A DNA stretch of 64,000 bases from positions 9,424,001-9,488,000 of the forward strand of contig OY783212.1 of assembly GCA_963678705.1 (NCBI GenBank), given 5' to 3'. This DNA comes from Panorpa germanica. Its lineage: Eukaryota > Arthropoda > Insecta > Mecoptera > Panorpidae. A program made the position numbers and the translations under genes. This document shows, piece after piece, positions 1 through 13,738 of this stretch. Within the stretch, counting starts at the first letter, position 1. Every line of letters starts with the position of its first letter. The notes below the pieces were generated by a model. That model was not told where the DNA came from. It saw only the letters and a program-made list of their open reading frames with translations, and did not search any database.

Positions 1-1724
1 TGATACGTTATCAATGGTAAGATACTAATTACATTCAAAACAATGTGGTTGTACTGACCTAGCGTAATACGCGTAAACAGCTGATAATTGAACTGATAAT
101 ATCTTATCAGCTGTGTATTGCAGCAGCCGCAGCTGTTTGGAGTTCGCTTTTATGCGATAGCTTTCTCCTTTATAATTTTGTTGATTCTGTTTTGAATGAG
201 ACATTCACGTTTAAAAGTATAAGACGGCCTCGCATTAGATCTTCTCCGGGACTTAGACAATATAACTCACTCCCACCTGTCTCATTATATATAAACAAAG
301 TCATTTTTCTTCTTAATGATTTATTATTTAAAAATTAAATTTTATTTTAATTGTTATCATTTTTTTTAGGTGTCACACGAAATCTATTGTATCTACAGTG
401 GTCGAGCGTCAAAAAATCAATTTTATTTAGTGACAATTGCTTCGACGATGTCCTTTATATATATCACAATTGTTTCATCAATTGTATTTAGACACGATTG
501 CTTTGCGCCTAACTGAAATGCATGTAGTTACAACTGTTCTGATTACAACGGACCCTCCAAACTTTCGGCCCTTAGAATATGTCTAAATTGGTTAATACAG
601 GCCTGGATAGACATCTTAAGATATTCACGATTTCTTTTTTAATATTTATTTGAGTGCATCAACTTTCAACAGTTATTAACACGTGAAACAATATACACAT
701 TTACAAACATTTGTAACACGTAATTTATAACTTATAAATACGAGAATGGGTATTTAAAATATTAAGGAGATTAAATTAGAGTCATTGATAAAGTCACGGT
801 TTTCATGTTCTATTTCATTATTAAATGGAAGATTCCAATTACAAATAAAGCATGAATAAAAATTAAAACAATTAGAAGTATAGCCATTAATTAATTATTC
901 ATACATGTTATGTTAATGACGCCATTGTTTATAGCAATCAACATAACCACTTATAATATTAAACGCAAAGATCAAGATCATGGTCAGCCGGTTTAATGAA
1001 ACGATTGGTTATGTAATAAGCCAATGAATGTACAGTGACGCTTTAAGAAATTGTGGAACTTAAGGAAAATTTTAGTTTGAAGACTTCCTTTTTGAAATTT
1101 CTATATTCTTACTGCAGTTTAAGAGCACTTGCTAATAGAGATGTCAAATTTTACTTAACATAATCTTACAGAAGTAATAAGATCATAAAATATTCGATGT
1201 GGTTCCAATGTTGGTTAGCATCTGAAGTTAAGATCGCTTATCTCACATAACATTACTCGAGATATCAATTTAATAATAACTAATAATTCATGTACATATG
1301 CATAAAGGGTATATGGTTTATAATGGTAGGGGCACCATTATCTTCTTAAGTTTGACGTCATTGATAAATAGTGTTGATTTAGTTACAAATGCATTTTAAT
1401 TCTTATTCTCCATTTACACACGCATTTTTTCGTGCCTGAAAGTAGTCGCCGATAGTAAATGAATTAAGTGCGCATGAGCTGTAACGAATTTTCTTGACTG
1501 TCATTTCATTAATTTGATAATACACATGCCACTCTTTCGATTTACTACCGGTGCTAGTGTAAATGAGATATAGAAGTTTCGGTTTGAAATGTATATTTCA
1601 TTCATCAGACAATACACACATGATAGCCTACGTCGCAAAATCAAATAGACTACCGAAAGACATAATTCTCTATACACTTGCTACAAAACATAGTCAATCA
1701 GATACACATGTCTTTTTATACAAA
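1..1724. other. Intergenic, no gene seen
   Basis: AT-rich sequence with only short chance ORFs. Around 637-720 it resembles the end of the SINE copy at 3,211 (shared block with AATATTTATTT then GTGCATCAACT), so this is probably a detached SINE tail. A small hairpin at about 1,322-1,342 surrounds GGGGCACC. Nothing else is recognisable. Confidence 0.5.
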
Positions 1725-1937
1725 GTCCAAATCACGATAGTTCGGCGGTAACTTATACTTAAAAAAGGTTATAAGAGCGGTATAAATCTACAATACGATA
1801 ATGAATTTTATCTTATTCGTTTCTATATACATTGTAGAAAAATAAGTGAGTCAGTGCTTTTAGTTGTATCGACAGTTTATACCCCACAACTTGTTTTAAG
1901 TATGAGTCGCCGCCGAACTCTCGTAATTTGAACTATA
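1725..1937 (-). mobile_element. MITE family A, copy 1 (full length)
   Basis: A roughly 213-bp element with imperfect terminal inverted repeats. The left end reads AGTCCAAATCACGATAGTTC and the right end reads CTCTCGTAATTTGAACTATA. It matches the copies at 35,528, 37,606 and 55,478, and lies in the opposite orientation to the 55,478 copy. The TA-rich ends suggest a TA target, as in mariner/Tc1-type MITEs, but this is inference. It has no coding capacity. Confidence 0.75.
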
Positions 1938-3210
1938 TAAAATATTATCACAGCAAATTATAGTTGTTTAACCTCTTTTCCATACACAAACACGCAAGAC
2001 AAACCGTGGATATAGACGAAAAGTATGAAAGCTAAATTGTAACCATTTTGTTAATAAATTGTAACTCTTTGAATTTAGATTTGTATATTTCATTATAATA
2101 TTTTTAGTATAGTTTGTTTCGACACAGAGAATAAAAATGAAATTAATTTTTTTTGTAATATGTAAACAAATAATTATACTTTTCATATTCAGACAGGTTA
2201 CATATGTTATTTTTAATTTTAAATGACTTACTAATGTTTTACATTCATAAGTAGGACACATTAATTGGTGTTCGCGAAAACTGAAGGTTAAAATCTAAAT
2301 TTAGATGTACTCGTACTGTAGGTCAAACATCACGCAGTCTAGAACTGATCTCTTTAAAATAACATTAAGAAAACTCTCTAAAGAAACATGACTTATGTTT
2401 ATAACGATACCTTATGTTACATAAAGGTTTTTCAACAAGAGGTGTCATTTTAAATTTCGCATCATTTTTGAACTGTCATCATACAATCGTCCTTGTGGTT
2501 GACAAATTGATATAATTAGATAGTATCAACGTTCAATCGATATGTAACTAAATTTCATGACATTCCGACAGATAGTTTACGAGTTACTAGAGTATTTAGT
2601 GATATACTTTTATACTTTTATGAAAAGAAATGTTTTTTCAGAGTGTCATCTATATGTCATCTCACTAACTTTTTAAATACTGTGATACGAAATATTGAAT
2701 ATCATTACGTTTGTATTTACAACAATATTGTGTATAAATTTCTAATAATATATTTTAATCTTGTAATTGCCAACTATAAAAGTGATGATTACAAAAAGTT
2801 GCCACATTTTCATTTCGCTTTGCTTATTGCAAGTTAATATACGGGTGTTATTCTGACTTGTAATTTCTAGAACACTTATATTACAGCGCTCATAATTAAT
2901 CCTTTTCTCCAGTTGTATGCTTCACTCACACTCACTGCAATAAAATAAACGTGAGTGAAACACAAAACATGTTGCATGTTGATGTTCCTCTGGTATGAAC
3001 GGACGATTAAAAAACTTTTTTAAATTGAAAAGTTGTCATATTTTGTTTGTAGGTCTTATACCCTTACTTCATTATTTCCTAAAATTCACTATTTTGTTAT
3101 TGATTTAATCTATATAGATTTTAAAAATATTTAAAATTAACACGCAAATAAATTGAGAAGTTTATCTGGTTGTGGACGCTTATACCTAAGTAAAATTTTA
3201 CGCCAGATTT
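1938..3210. other. Intergenic, nothing recognised
   Basis: AT-rich sequence without a supportable ORF, transposon end or RNA gene. Confidence 0.5.
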
Positions 3211-3730
3211 TTTTTTTTAATATTTATTTTTCAGTGCATCAACTATTGGTAGTTATTAGCACTTTAAAACAATATTACGTTTTATACAATATACTTATTA
3301 ACTTATACAATATACAATAATTCTATTTTCTATATATCAGCTTCTTTCCTTATTCCATTTCAAATTACTCCATTGGTGCTTCATCAATCACCTCCTCATT
3401 CAACGTTCAAGATCCTCATTCTTCTTCCTATGTCAGCATCTCGATATGACACATAAATCGCCTCAACTATGATGTTCCCATTTCCATCCAATCTCTTCTA
3501 AAGCTGTTCTTTCTTCTTCTTTCCTTTTCTTTTTCCTTTTTCTATTTTCGTTTTCGAATTATTCTTTTTGTAATCATTTATTTTTCAATATTCATTTTTC
3601 TATGGTTGCACACAACCAATTAAGTCTTATTTTATCAAACCCAGAAAATATAACTCAAGCCCGGAGGTCGAACCCGAGAACACAGTACACAGAGTCAAGT
3701 ATCAATACTTTCGCCCAACTGTGTCGTTAC
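3211..3730 (-). mobile_element. tRNA-derived SINE, copy 1
   Basis: Read on the minus strand, the element starts near 3,730 with a tRNA-like head: an A-box-like stretch around TTGGGCGAAAG, then a B-box-like GGGTTCGACCTCC. The body ends in an A-rich tail, seen as poly-T from 3,211 on the plus strand. The head and body match the plus-strand copy starting near 41,329, including the shared AGCTGATATA and GTTGTGTGCAACCATAG blocks. The family identity comes from copy comparison and Pol III box spacing; it is not matched to a named SINE. Confidence 0.65.
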
Positions 3731-4436
3731 CCCAGATGTTGTGTGAATCCCGATGATGTTCTTGTCAAGCATGGATCACTTCATGATAAGGTACTGGCAA
3801 GGAATGTAATGCGGTAGTTTATGCGGAATGTAATGTAGAACCTTGTAAGGTAAGAGGCGGGAACACCATGTAGGGCAATAGTCTGGCAATCCTTATTGAA
3901 CTAGTTTGTCAAATTATTAGCATCTTTAATTTCTTTACAACAATTTATTTAATGCCTACTATAATTTTGCATAATGATGTATGGCAGTATGTGACTATCC
4001 TCACATGCATAAAACATCGATACATGGAAACAAAAATCAATTATATTGCACATGTCTACGTCGCTTGATAAATAACTAACTATGATACAAAACACATCGC
4101 TCTAGGTTCATCTACCGTTCCGTTATAAGACTGCTTCTTGTTGCCTTATTGCCAGTGCCGCATCATTGTAGAAGCGCAAGAAGATTATTAGGGGCATTAA
4201 AATGTTTTTAATTCTCTTAATATATAATTTCTTATGTGCAATTTGATATTTTGTTTTTTTAATTTTTTTAAAACTTAATTTATTTAAGGTCAGCCTATTT
4301 TCGATGCTGCGTTATGAGACATATACATTGGGGATCGAACACGAAATCGTAAAGCATTAATTTTCTCGCCCGTTGTGTAGTATACTTCGTTATTCATCAG
4401 CACTGTTCCATTTAAATATTAAATTTTTAACGCTTT
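3731..4436. other. Intergenic, nothing recognised
   Basis: No supportable coding or repeat feature. Confidence 0.45.
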
Positions 4437-4640
4437 GAACACTAGATACCAGAGAGGGAATGAAGAGAGCATGCAAGATATGTCGGGAGGAGGACGATCA
4501 ACTGAAGGACATGAGAAGCACGTGTAGGGAAAAGGTGGAAGAAGGAGAATGAGGAACTAAGAGAAAAAGAAGAAGATAGAAGGCGAAAGTAAGAAGGACA
4601 AGGTGAGAAATAGAGTGTGAGAGGGTGTAGGAATACTGAA
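4437..4640 (+). pseudogene. LINE ORF2 C-terminal remnant
   Basis: One frame reads through a cysteine-rich block (RACKICREEDDQLKDM, then STC) and then strongly acidic and basic residues. This resembles the C-terminal Cys motif that follows reverse transcriptase in many insect LINEs, and is comparable to the remnant at 52,630. The frame is broken by stops and no reverse transcriptase domain is present. The purine-rich plus-strand composition differs from the flanks. Confidence 0.4.
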
Positions 4641-5201
4641 ACGAAATAAACTTAATTATATATTTAATATTTGGTAATGAAACAAGAGGATGAGGTAAAT
4701 AAAATAAAAAGTTGGACCTCATTAATAGATTATGCTTGGGATCATCCTAGTTCTTGATCCGGCACTGTTTTTATCGTACACTGGTTTGATTATTAAAGTA
4801 CATGTTACTGTTTTCTGCTGAACATGATTTATCGTTTTCCTTTTGCGTAAGTTATTTTTAGACGTAGACTGGATACGAGTATATAATAATGATGTTAAGG
4901 AAAATTACAGCAAGAACTTGTCTGTGTTTATGTTGGAATGTTACTGTAAAAGCCACTAATTTGGTTCTGGATTTAAAAGATGTTCGTTAAAATAAAGTAG
5001 CCAACTAGTTTTCTAGTTTTTTAACGTCTTTATCATCTTGAGTCATATTTTCCGAGTATATTGTTGATGAAGTATATCTATCTAAATCTTGATTCAATCA
5101 TCTGTCATGTCATCCTGTAAATGTTATTTGATGTTGTTCTTTTTCTAACTGCATATGATTTGCAAAAGATAGTTGATGTTACACTGTTATTTGACATTGC
5201 C
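4641..5201. other. Intergenic, nothing recognised
   Basis: AT-rich sequence without a supportable feature. Confidence 0.45.
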
Positions 5202-5834
5202 ATGGGCTTGTGTCCTATGTCTTAATTTCTATAAAAGTGTACTATTTATTGATAAAGTTGGTTACTAGAACCTCAAATGTTCAATTATTTTTTAATAACT
5301 CCTTATATGTTAAGAGATATTAACAATTAAAAAAATCATTTTGTCTCTTTAATTATTAAAGGGATTACACGTTGTACACATTCCATGTGCATGTGACATC
5401 ACAATCCTTGTGTAAGGTTACCAACTTTATAGCTCATAAATCTCTGCTATATGTATTTATATATCAAAGTATCAAATATTATTTACAGCTATTTCAAGGA
5501 ACACTCAAATTCCAATATTATGTCTGCCTTAGCAGGGTTAAATAAAATAAAAACTTATTATTCTTTGACTTGACTTGATTATTTGACTACCAACAGCTAC
5601 AAAACATTACCACAGCACTGACCTACTCAACAAATAACTGACGTTAAAATGTATTTCACGTCATACAATTATGGCCGACCATTTCTAGTGCTAAAGCTAC
5701 AATTCAAACTTTGAATTGCTATATCTCCGTCAATATTTATATATTTAATAAAATAGACACGTCAATACACATTTATTAACATCAATTTCAATCAACAATT
5801 GAAAAATCGCTAAAAAATGAGGACACAAGCCCAT
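5202..5834 (+). mobile_element. TIR element family B, copy 1
   Basis: A 633-bp element bounded by inverted ends: left ATGGGCTTGTGTCCTAT, right ATGAGGACACAAGCCCAT. It is highly similar along its length to the copy at 27,994-28,592, and the flanks differ, so it moved as a unit. It has no transposase ORF. I could not see a clear target-site duplication, so the superfamily is open. Confidence 0.8.
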
Positions 5835-6802
5835 TTAGGTTAATGAATGTACATTTATTAAACACAACCAAAAAATTTAGTATACAAACTAACACATCTT
5901 ATTTAGATTAGAATTTTCAGATTATTATAAAAAAAATATTTAAATATTGAATATTTTATATATATTAAAGATATATTAGTGAAATTTTTTTCTTAAAAGT
6001 CAAGAACAAAGAATAGTTGTTAATAATTTATTATTCAGAAATTTAAAGTAGAGTTATTACATTTAAATTTAATGAGTCTGCCAAGTTATCAACTTAGCGT
6101 CACCTCGACCCTAATATATAGATATAAGTCAGTTGAGTTGGCTGCGCGTTTCATATTCCTGAAGACTACATTTAATACCTCCTGAAATACTGTATATTTA
6201 GTCTTGCTACAGCTCGTCATTTCAGACGAAAGGGGTTAACAATCGTATATATTTTACTAAGTAACATATGCTTTGAATTTATTTATTTAGTTACTCTTGT
6301 TTGAGTCACCAAGAGCATTGTTTATATATTTTGCAAAAATATTGACAACATTATCAACAACTTAACAAATTTTCCATGCAGTAAAAGTTACATTGACTTG
6401 CAATTACCAAAGTGTAACGTGTGTCTAATTTTGTTCTCTTTTCTAGTTTTTAGTGAAAGTAATCACTACAATAATAATTAAAATTGTACTGAATCTTTAT
6501 GTAAAACATTATATACTGTGCACCTGAAGTTAATTAATAATGTAAATGAATTGAACGAATTGTGTTTTAAGCAGTAAAATTAAGGTGATTTAAGATACTA
6601 ATTAAATGCAATATATAAACAATTATATTGGTTTTTATTTTAGGTAATAATTAAAAAAATTGTTTTTCTCGTAAAATTAGTTCTCCGGCGTCTAGACGGT
6701 TATTTTCTACATGGATTGTATTTCTAATATAAAAAAAAACTTTCAAATCACCTAAATCGCATTGTGACCAATTAAAAATAATTGAACCTGATAGTAGTGA
6801 TA
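5835..6802. other. Intergenic, nothing recognised
   Basis: AT-rich sequence without a supportable feature. Confidence 0.45.
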
Positions 6803-6993
6803 AGCAACATCAGGGTCAGATTTGAGAGAGGGTTTCCACAGAAAATGGGCCTCCACAATAAAGATCAAAGCACTAAATTTTTGAAAGACTTGACGGAAAA
6901 AAATTGTTTCTTTTTTTCGGAAAATAATTAGAGACCTCCGCTCTTTCGTTGCTCCAGAGCCTCCACACCTCTAAATCCGGCCCTGAGCAACAT
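6803..6993 (+). mobile_element. hAT-type MITE, family C copy 1, with TSD
   Basis: The element spans 6,811-6,985 (175 bp). It starts CAGGGTCAGATTT and ends AAATCCGGCCCTG, and is flanked on both sides by the perfect 8-bp duplication AGCAACAT (6,803-6,810 and 6,986-6,993). A CAG...CTG terminus with an 8-bp duplication is the hAT signature. Internal GCCTCCAC motifs are shared with the copies at 13,747 and 17,751. It is non-coding. Confidence 0.88.
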
Positions 6994-9500
6994 TATCAGT
7001 AAGAAGCATAGGTTTATAAAACTTAGGATTAAAGAAACTACCTAATTATTTAATTGTTAAATATAACATTAAAATCCATAAATTAAAACTCAAATAACAT
7101 GCATAATTGTAATCGTCTCAGTTTAATTACATTTAATGCACATTCTTTATTTATTATTTTATGCAGCTATTTATTGTGAATAAAATTATACGAGTAATTT
7201 ATTACTTAATTGAAATAATGCAGATCTATGTATCGAATATTTAGAACGCTCATATTGAAAAACCTTATATGAAAGTAATAATACTTAAGATTAATCATTA
7301 TTAAGAAAATTATTAAAGAAAGAAAAATATCTTTCATTAAAAATTCAATTCCTTCCAGTTAAAATGTATTTCGGTTTGACCATTTTCAGAAATGAACGTC
7401 CTAGGTTCCTTGTATATTAATAGCCATTCGTCAGAGACCTCATATCAATACGTAGTAGAAAATACCGAAAACGAATTCAAAATCATCCTTATTCACTGGC
7501 ACCAGTTTGTTGAACTCCCAAAAATGCAATAGATTAAAGAGACGTCCACCCACAGATTTACTCACATAATAATGGTGACAAATTAGCAATTAAATTAGGC
7601 GGAAGTGAATCATTGGATCACTCACTCCTAAAACCATAATCCATTATCATAAGATTTACTACATATCTTTAATATGATAGATTATCAATTAACCTAGTTA
7701 GTTAAAAGAAACAAACATTTATTTGACAGTGGTGTGGTCTACAAATCAGATACTTCTTCTACACAGGCCCGGTCCTATAGAGATTTATTTTATATGAGAG
7801 ATACTTTTTCAAAGATTTGGCGCATTATTTTCTCTTTCTCTGTCTTTGAATAGCGTAATTAATTTACAATTTGGCGGCCAATGTGAACGCCTCAAAAAAA
7901 CGTCGTCTGTGTTAACAGAAATATTGGATTTAGTTGTCCGTGATAAATAAAAAACAAACATAATTTACCTTCAAGATTATCAAATAGATAAACTCAAGTT
8001 AGTTTTCAGTGTCCTTTTTGTTTTGTATTAAACACGCTCACAATGTTAATTTACAAAAGATTTTTGACTCATAAGAAAACAAAGATCTATTTGCAGCTGC
8101 GAATATATCAATAAATAATTTATACTCAATGACTAATTAAACACGAAACAAATAAATAAATCAATAATAATTAAATATTGTACTCACAAATGTCTTTCCC
8201 ATATATTTTAAGAGAAGTAAATATGTCCACTACTAATTTAAAAAAATCACAAATTATTTAAAATCGAACAGATTAAATTTGCATTCATGTGCAGCTGTCA
8301 AACTAACACTGAACTAAAACTGAAACGTTTCACAAAACCTAACCTCACTTTATTTAAAAACTAACATCATTTAAAAAGACAATGAAATATTTTATGTTTT
8401 ATTAAAAATATCATTTTAATAACACAAAAATGTATACACTATTATTCTTATTTCGTTGTTTACAATGCCTTTTGCAGACTGTCATCGATTTTTTACCGTA
8501 AGCAAGAACAACAAACTAAGAATTGTAGTATTTCTAGAAAGAATATATGTAACTGCTCGCAAGTAGGAATCCTTCTGGCGTGCAATTCACTTACCGGTTC
8601 GGTAGAGTTGATTCATGTGTACCTACATATACTTACATGTTATATTCTATGAACTAACTTAAAACTAAGTAATGGTATGGCTTTAACATTATTCAACTTG
8701 TATGTACAATGTACATATTGTCAACTTACTGTTATATTAACAGTGTCATTAATACAATGATGTGTTACCATAGTTTTACGTCAGTAAACCTACGCAGTGA
8801 GATCCTTAAATTTTAAAATCGTTTCTTTCATTTAAATGTTCGTTTACATGTTACAACATAATTAAGGGACGGAATTAAACAGAAATGTAATGTTGGAATG
8901 TTAAACAATTTAGCGTGGCTATTGCTAATTATTAATCGCGTGTAATTTATGAATGTGACTAGCATTAGAGTTATAAATATAAGACTAAAGACTAAGACTA
9001 AAACTAAACATTACTCTTTACCAAGAACTCAAAACCCAAATAATATTCGGTTCGTTTTGAGGCACATCAAAACAGATATTTTATATTTTTGCTTTTTTGG
9101 GCTAATCATAAAACTACTAGTTAGTAAGTAGTATGATTTGTGCATACGAGTATATAAGTGCCTAACACAATAGAATAAATGAAATTAATAGGATGTCGTC
9201 TGCTTTTTTTTCTTGCAACTTAACAGTTATAAGTTTTCCATATAACTTATATAGCCCTACTACGAAATATCTATGGTACTGTACGACCTTGAACAAAGTT
9301 GAGTAAACTGGGAAACAGTAAATAACTTTGAGTAACGTATAAATGCTTGGATAGCGATTTTGGATAGCGACACTGTTCCAATATCTGTGGGAAGTTATAA
9401 AGAAGCTGCAAAATTAGATGTAAGAAAATTCATATAACGAGCCTCTGTATAACAGATGGACAAATCAAATTTAAATTTCAGTCAATGCACTTTTCAAGGA
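6994..9500. other. Intergenic, nothing firm
   Basis: AT-rich, with no coherent ORF. A CAGGCCCGGTCC motif near 7,766 resembles a hAT family C end, but I found no partner end or duplication. Confidence 0.4.
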
Positions 9501-9563
9501 AATTCTGACCCTTTATAAATAAGCATTTCTAGTAATTCTGACCCTTTATAAATAAGCATTTCT
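9501..9563 (+). repeat. 33-bp tandem duplication
   Basis: Two adjacent copies of a unit beginning AATTCTGACCCTTTATAAAT, at 9,501 and 9,534, the second ending near 9,563. The copies are virtually identical, which suggests a recent local duplication. Confidence 0.85.
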
Positions 9564-12500
9564 TTTAATCATTCTTCCCGCCAATTAGTCCGTTATATCG
9601 AGCTACTACTGTAATAAGATCTTTATTTCCTTTTACTTTTTTATTACGTGTCAAAGTAATGTGTATTTTATTTTTATTATCTCTGTTTAAATATAGTGAA
9701 AAATCAAAGCTTTTGTGTGTTACCATTGTTATAATCAACAAAAACGGAGAGGGAGGGGTTATCACTCTGCCTACATAAGTACCCCATATTTCTAGAAACA
9801 GCACTGGACATAATTAAAGTGTAACGTTATTTAAAAATATAACCTCATTTGTTAGGAGCATTAGGGATTTGAAATTAGTTGCGTGATGAATTATAAATAC
9901 GAATACAAAATAAACTATAGTATAATTAGAATGACTAAAGATTCAATAATAAGTTGACGTCTATTTAAATCTGCAAGGATTGGTACTGTTCCAATTTTAG
10001 TTGAACAATATAACTCAGTAAACTCGAAAGTTGAAACGTATCTATTACGTAAGTCTGAATGTATTAATAAAATATTCTTGAAAATATATATTTTATTTAC
10101 GATAACTTTCTTTTACATAAATAATACGAAAAGTATTTTTTCAGGTTTTTCATGTAAAACTAATTATGTAATATTTACGTTTAGAGAAAATAATAAATTC
10201 TTTTCACTATTTTTTTTGACTTACCACAATGCCTTCCTTTCCTGCTGTTGCTCAGTCTAGTCATGCCACTAAAGGGAGTGGCATGTACACATTTTCTACA
10301 TATAAAATACCTCCCCCCAACGTTTAGATAAAAACAAATTTTTTGCGTTAAGGGTGTTTCCCACCCACAAAATGGCGGAATTTTTCGTGGAAAATAACAG
10401 TTCACACTTTAGATGGCCGCCAAAAATTTTTAAATGAAAAAATTTAGCTCAATCTATACTTGAGAAAAAAAATCGCAAAAAAAGTGTTTTTTTTTTACGC
10501 TGAAACCCAAACCCCTCCCTAAACTCAAACAGTTATAGACTGGACTTACATTTAATAATAATTTCATTATGGCGCTATATAATTTATCATTGTCTTAAGT
10601 CTTCATTACCCCAAAAGTTTTAATTTTTATTCTATTTTGGGTAATTTACCCCATAGACGACTCTTGCTTTATGAATAGGAGTAAATACATTGGAAGATGG
10701 ATTTGGGCCCTGAATAATTACGGTTACTTAGTGCGTAAGAAAATTCATTGTGGGATGATGTTTTGGCGCGCTGTGAATCTCAGACCCGGAGAATTTTACC
10801 ACGCTAACATAATATTTTTATAACCTTAAAATGGAATTTGAAAACAACTAATTTCTTCCTTTCACAAATTTCTACGAATTTGAAGCTATCTCGTATTAAT
10901 ACCCTCAAAGTATTAACAATGTGTTTACAACATTATGCTCAAGCCGTGTTCACCCTTGCTTGTTCTATCGAGTGACTGGTCGAGTGACAAATATTCCACA
11001 CTGCAACATTCATCTAAAGTTTTGACACATTCGTTTAAAAATAATAAAAGTTAGGTTGTTACGTTTACTTGTTTGCTATACTAAAACATAAATACTTGGC
11101 AAAAATTGTTCATTATGGATTCAGATTCGTTCATACTGAGTATTGTAGGTTATGTTTTAATGCCATAGAGTTCAGCGCATAGCGGACACAAGTATTCAGA
11201 CGGTTTTATCTACTTCGTTTACCAACACTAAACCGAAAATTCCATTTGTTTGCCTACTGAGAACAAGCTTTTTGTCCACACATACGTCTTCATACACAAA
11301 TGGTGAATATTCAGACCCAACCACACAAGTGTGAACCCTATGTTGGTTGTTTCGTTTCAATGCCTTTAGCATACATAAAATTAGCAAACTGTAGCTGAAA
11401 TATGTATAACATTGGCGAGTTTTGGTTAGTGAAAGTGTTATATGAATTATTGTACCAACAACTTAAATAGACTTCTACTTATAGGAAAACGCGTTGCATC
11501 GGTACGGGCAACGATTATCACATTATCAAGCGTTTGCCAATGAAGGAAAGGCTATTGAAACATAACAGAATTATTGTATTACCATAAATAGATTATACAA
11601 CGTAATAATAACATTGCACATCTGTTGAAGTTATGACAATAATAACAGCTAAGAATTTACATAAAATAGTAATATGTAAATTACCTTATGGATACGTTGT
11701 TATTAATATGTAGTGACAACACTAACAAATAAATTCATTATAAGGGCATTAAACCAATGAAATATTTCAGAGGTTCCTGGTTCAAATATTTGTTTAAAAT
11801 CTCTCAGAGTTAACTTTAAATATTGAAGAATTATGTGTTTCACTGTTAAAGAGTTAGTACATCAGTCATAAATTGCTTGAGGTTCGCTTTGAACCAAGGG
11901 CGAGGAAAGGGGGCAGGTAATTTGTGTGGCGTAATTAATGGATGGCCCCTTAGTTATCTGTAAATAAACAAGACGTTAATTTTAAAGTATTCTAATAAAT
12001 TTATTTAAGCGACTAGTTACACTTGCTTATTTAAAATTGTGTGAATATTATGTAACTGTATGTGCGCTCATGTTATGGATAAATGCGTGCTGTCTTCATT
12101 GAGTTGATTTCAATCTTATGCACTTATTATATAAGACATCTATAAACCAACGATTTCCAAACATAAACTTTTATATAAAACAGATTTTAAAATTATTACA
12201 TTTTTAAATAGAGTAATATGTAGAACACATATCTTTTTTTTAATGCAAATAATTTTTCGTAATATATTTTGAGAATCTTTGCTGTTACTTTTTAATGTGA
12301 ACGCGTGCCAAATTCTTGTCTGTCATTCTAACACCGAGTGATAAACAGATTCAAGTACTTGTGGTTTAATGTCGTACGAAACTGTAAATATATAAGCAGA
12401 GATGTATGATAGTAAACCAACAAGCTAGTGTAGGTGTCAAACAGCTGTGACGCCTGCGAGAGGATGTGAAAGCCACCAGTAATACGCGACCGTGATTTAT

Positions 12501-12797
12501 ACGGTTCAAGGAATTTAAATTATATATATGTGGGATCTCTATTTGCATCATATATTCATATTAATATAAAGTTAGTAAAAATGACAATTTATGCATGTAT
12601 AATTATTAAAAATATGTTTAAAATTCACATAACGTATATGTATATATTATATATATTTGTCTTCGAATTCGATCTCCGGACCAGAGCTATATTTGCAGTA
12701 TTTGGTTGTTATGAACTTAGGTTGATTATGTATATACATAATAATAAAATTATTAGGCAGCTTATTATATAAAAACATATTTATAAATTTTATATTA
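9564..12797. other. Intergenic, minor repeat traces only
   Basis: No gene recognised. A 9-bp-arm hairpin (CATGCCACT...AGTGGCATG) lies at 10,262-10,285. A block around 12,660-12,740 (CGATCTCCGGACCAGAGC) resembles the SINE head B-box region seen at 41,385 and is probably a decayed SINE. Confidence 0.4.
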
Positions 12798-13130
12798 TCT
12801 TAATATATATAAATTACGTGTCACTGTGTTGTCCCCTATGGACTCCTAAACTACTTAACCGATTTTAATTAAATTTGTACACCGTGTCCAGTTTGATCCA
12901 ACTTGAAAGATAGGATAACTTACATCTCAATTTATTTATCTTATTGCTAATTATTTGTCTATTAATTATCTGTATATGACATATGACATCGGGCGACGAT
13001 GATGGCGACATCTGTTGACTAGATTGAGTAAATATTCTGTTGAGTAAATCGAAATCTGTTGACTAGATTAAGTAAATATTCAATAGATGGCACTACGTTA
13101 GGCACAGCAACGCGTGGCCGGGACAGCTAG
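12798..13130 (+). mobile_element. Helitron-like non-autonomous element
   Basis: It begins TCTTAATATATATAAATTAC and ends GGCCGGGACAGCTAG. It is flanked by A on the left and T on the right with no duplication, as expected for Helitrons (5'-TC, 3'-CTRR, insertion between A and T). The opening segment, containing TGGACTCCTAAACTACT, is of a type widely repeated in insect genomes (recall, not searched). Inside, a unit with CTGTTGACTAGATT is repeated at a period of about 48 bp. No RepHel coding sequence is present. Confidence 0.6.
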
Positions 13131-13738
13131 TATTTTATATATTTAAGTTAGGTACTTCAGATATTAATTTAAAATTAATTTGGAGAAAACGCTAGATTAG
13201 TTAATAATGATATTTATTTTCTTAGAGATCTTTCGACCAAGATTTTTCTTCTTTTTTTAAACTATATTTTTACAAAAAAATTTTAACCTATACTATTTCT
13301 TAGCGCTTGTACATTTCATATTGCATGTGACGTCACAACGCTTCAGAGCTCTCCCCCTCCCATTGTTACAACTTGTTACAATTTATAGACCCTCCCCACT
13401 TTGCGTGTGACGTAGTCAAAAGATGGCTCCTTAAAAGTTTTCAACAATGTAATAAATAAACAAATAAACAATTATCAATAACTAACACAATGTACAATAG
13501 ATAACAATTAATTATTTCATGAAATAGGAGAACTGATTTTAACTCACTTTTCAGTATAACCTGTTACTTTAACAATTACATTAATTCTAATATCATAACT
13601 AGCTATACCTTCCAACAATTTAACAATTCATTTTATTTATAATGTTTTTTGTAACAGAATCAGAACACAATTCATTAGGTGAAAAGTGCTGACGTTTCTA
13701 GAGCCACTTAGATCATTGGATTCCCACAGCACGTCTGC
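13131..13738. other. Intergenic, nothing recognised
   Basis: AT-rich sequence; a GC-rich stretch near 13,350-13,410 has no identifiable feature. Confidence 0.45.

Noticed and set aside
7766-7900. CAGGCCCGGTCC as another hAT family C copy
   Set aside because: No matching right end or 8-bp duplication was found.
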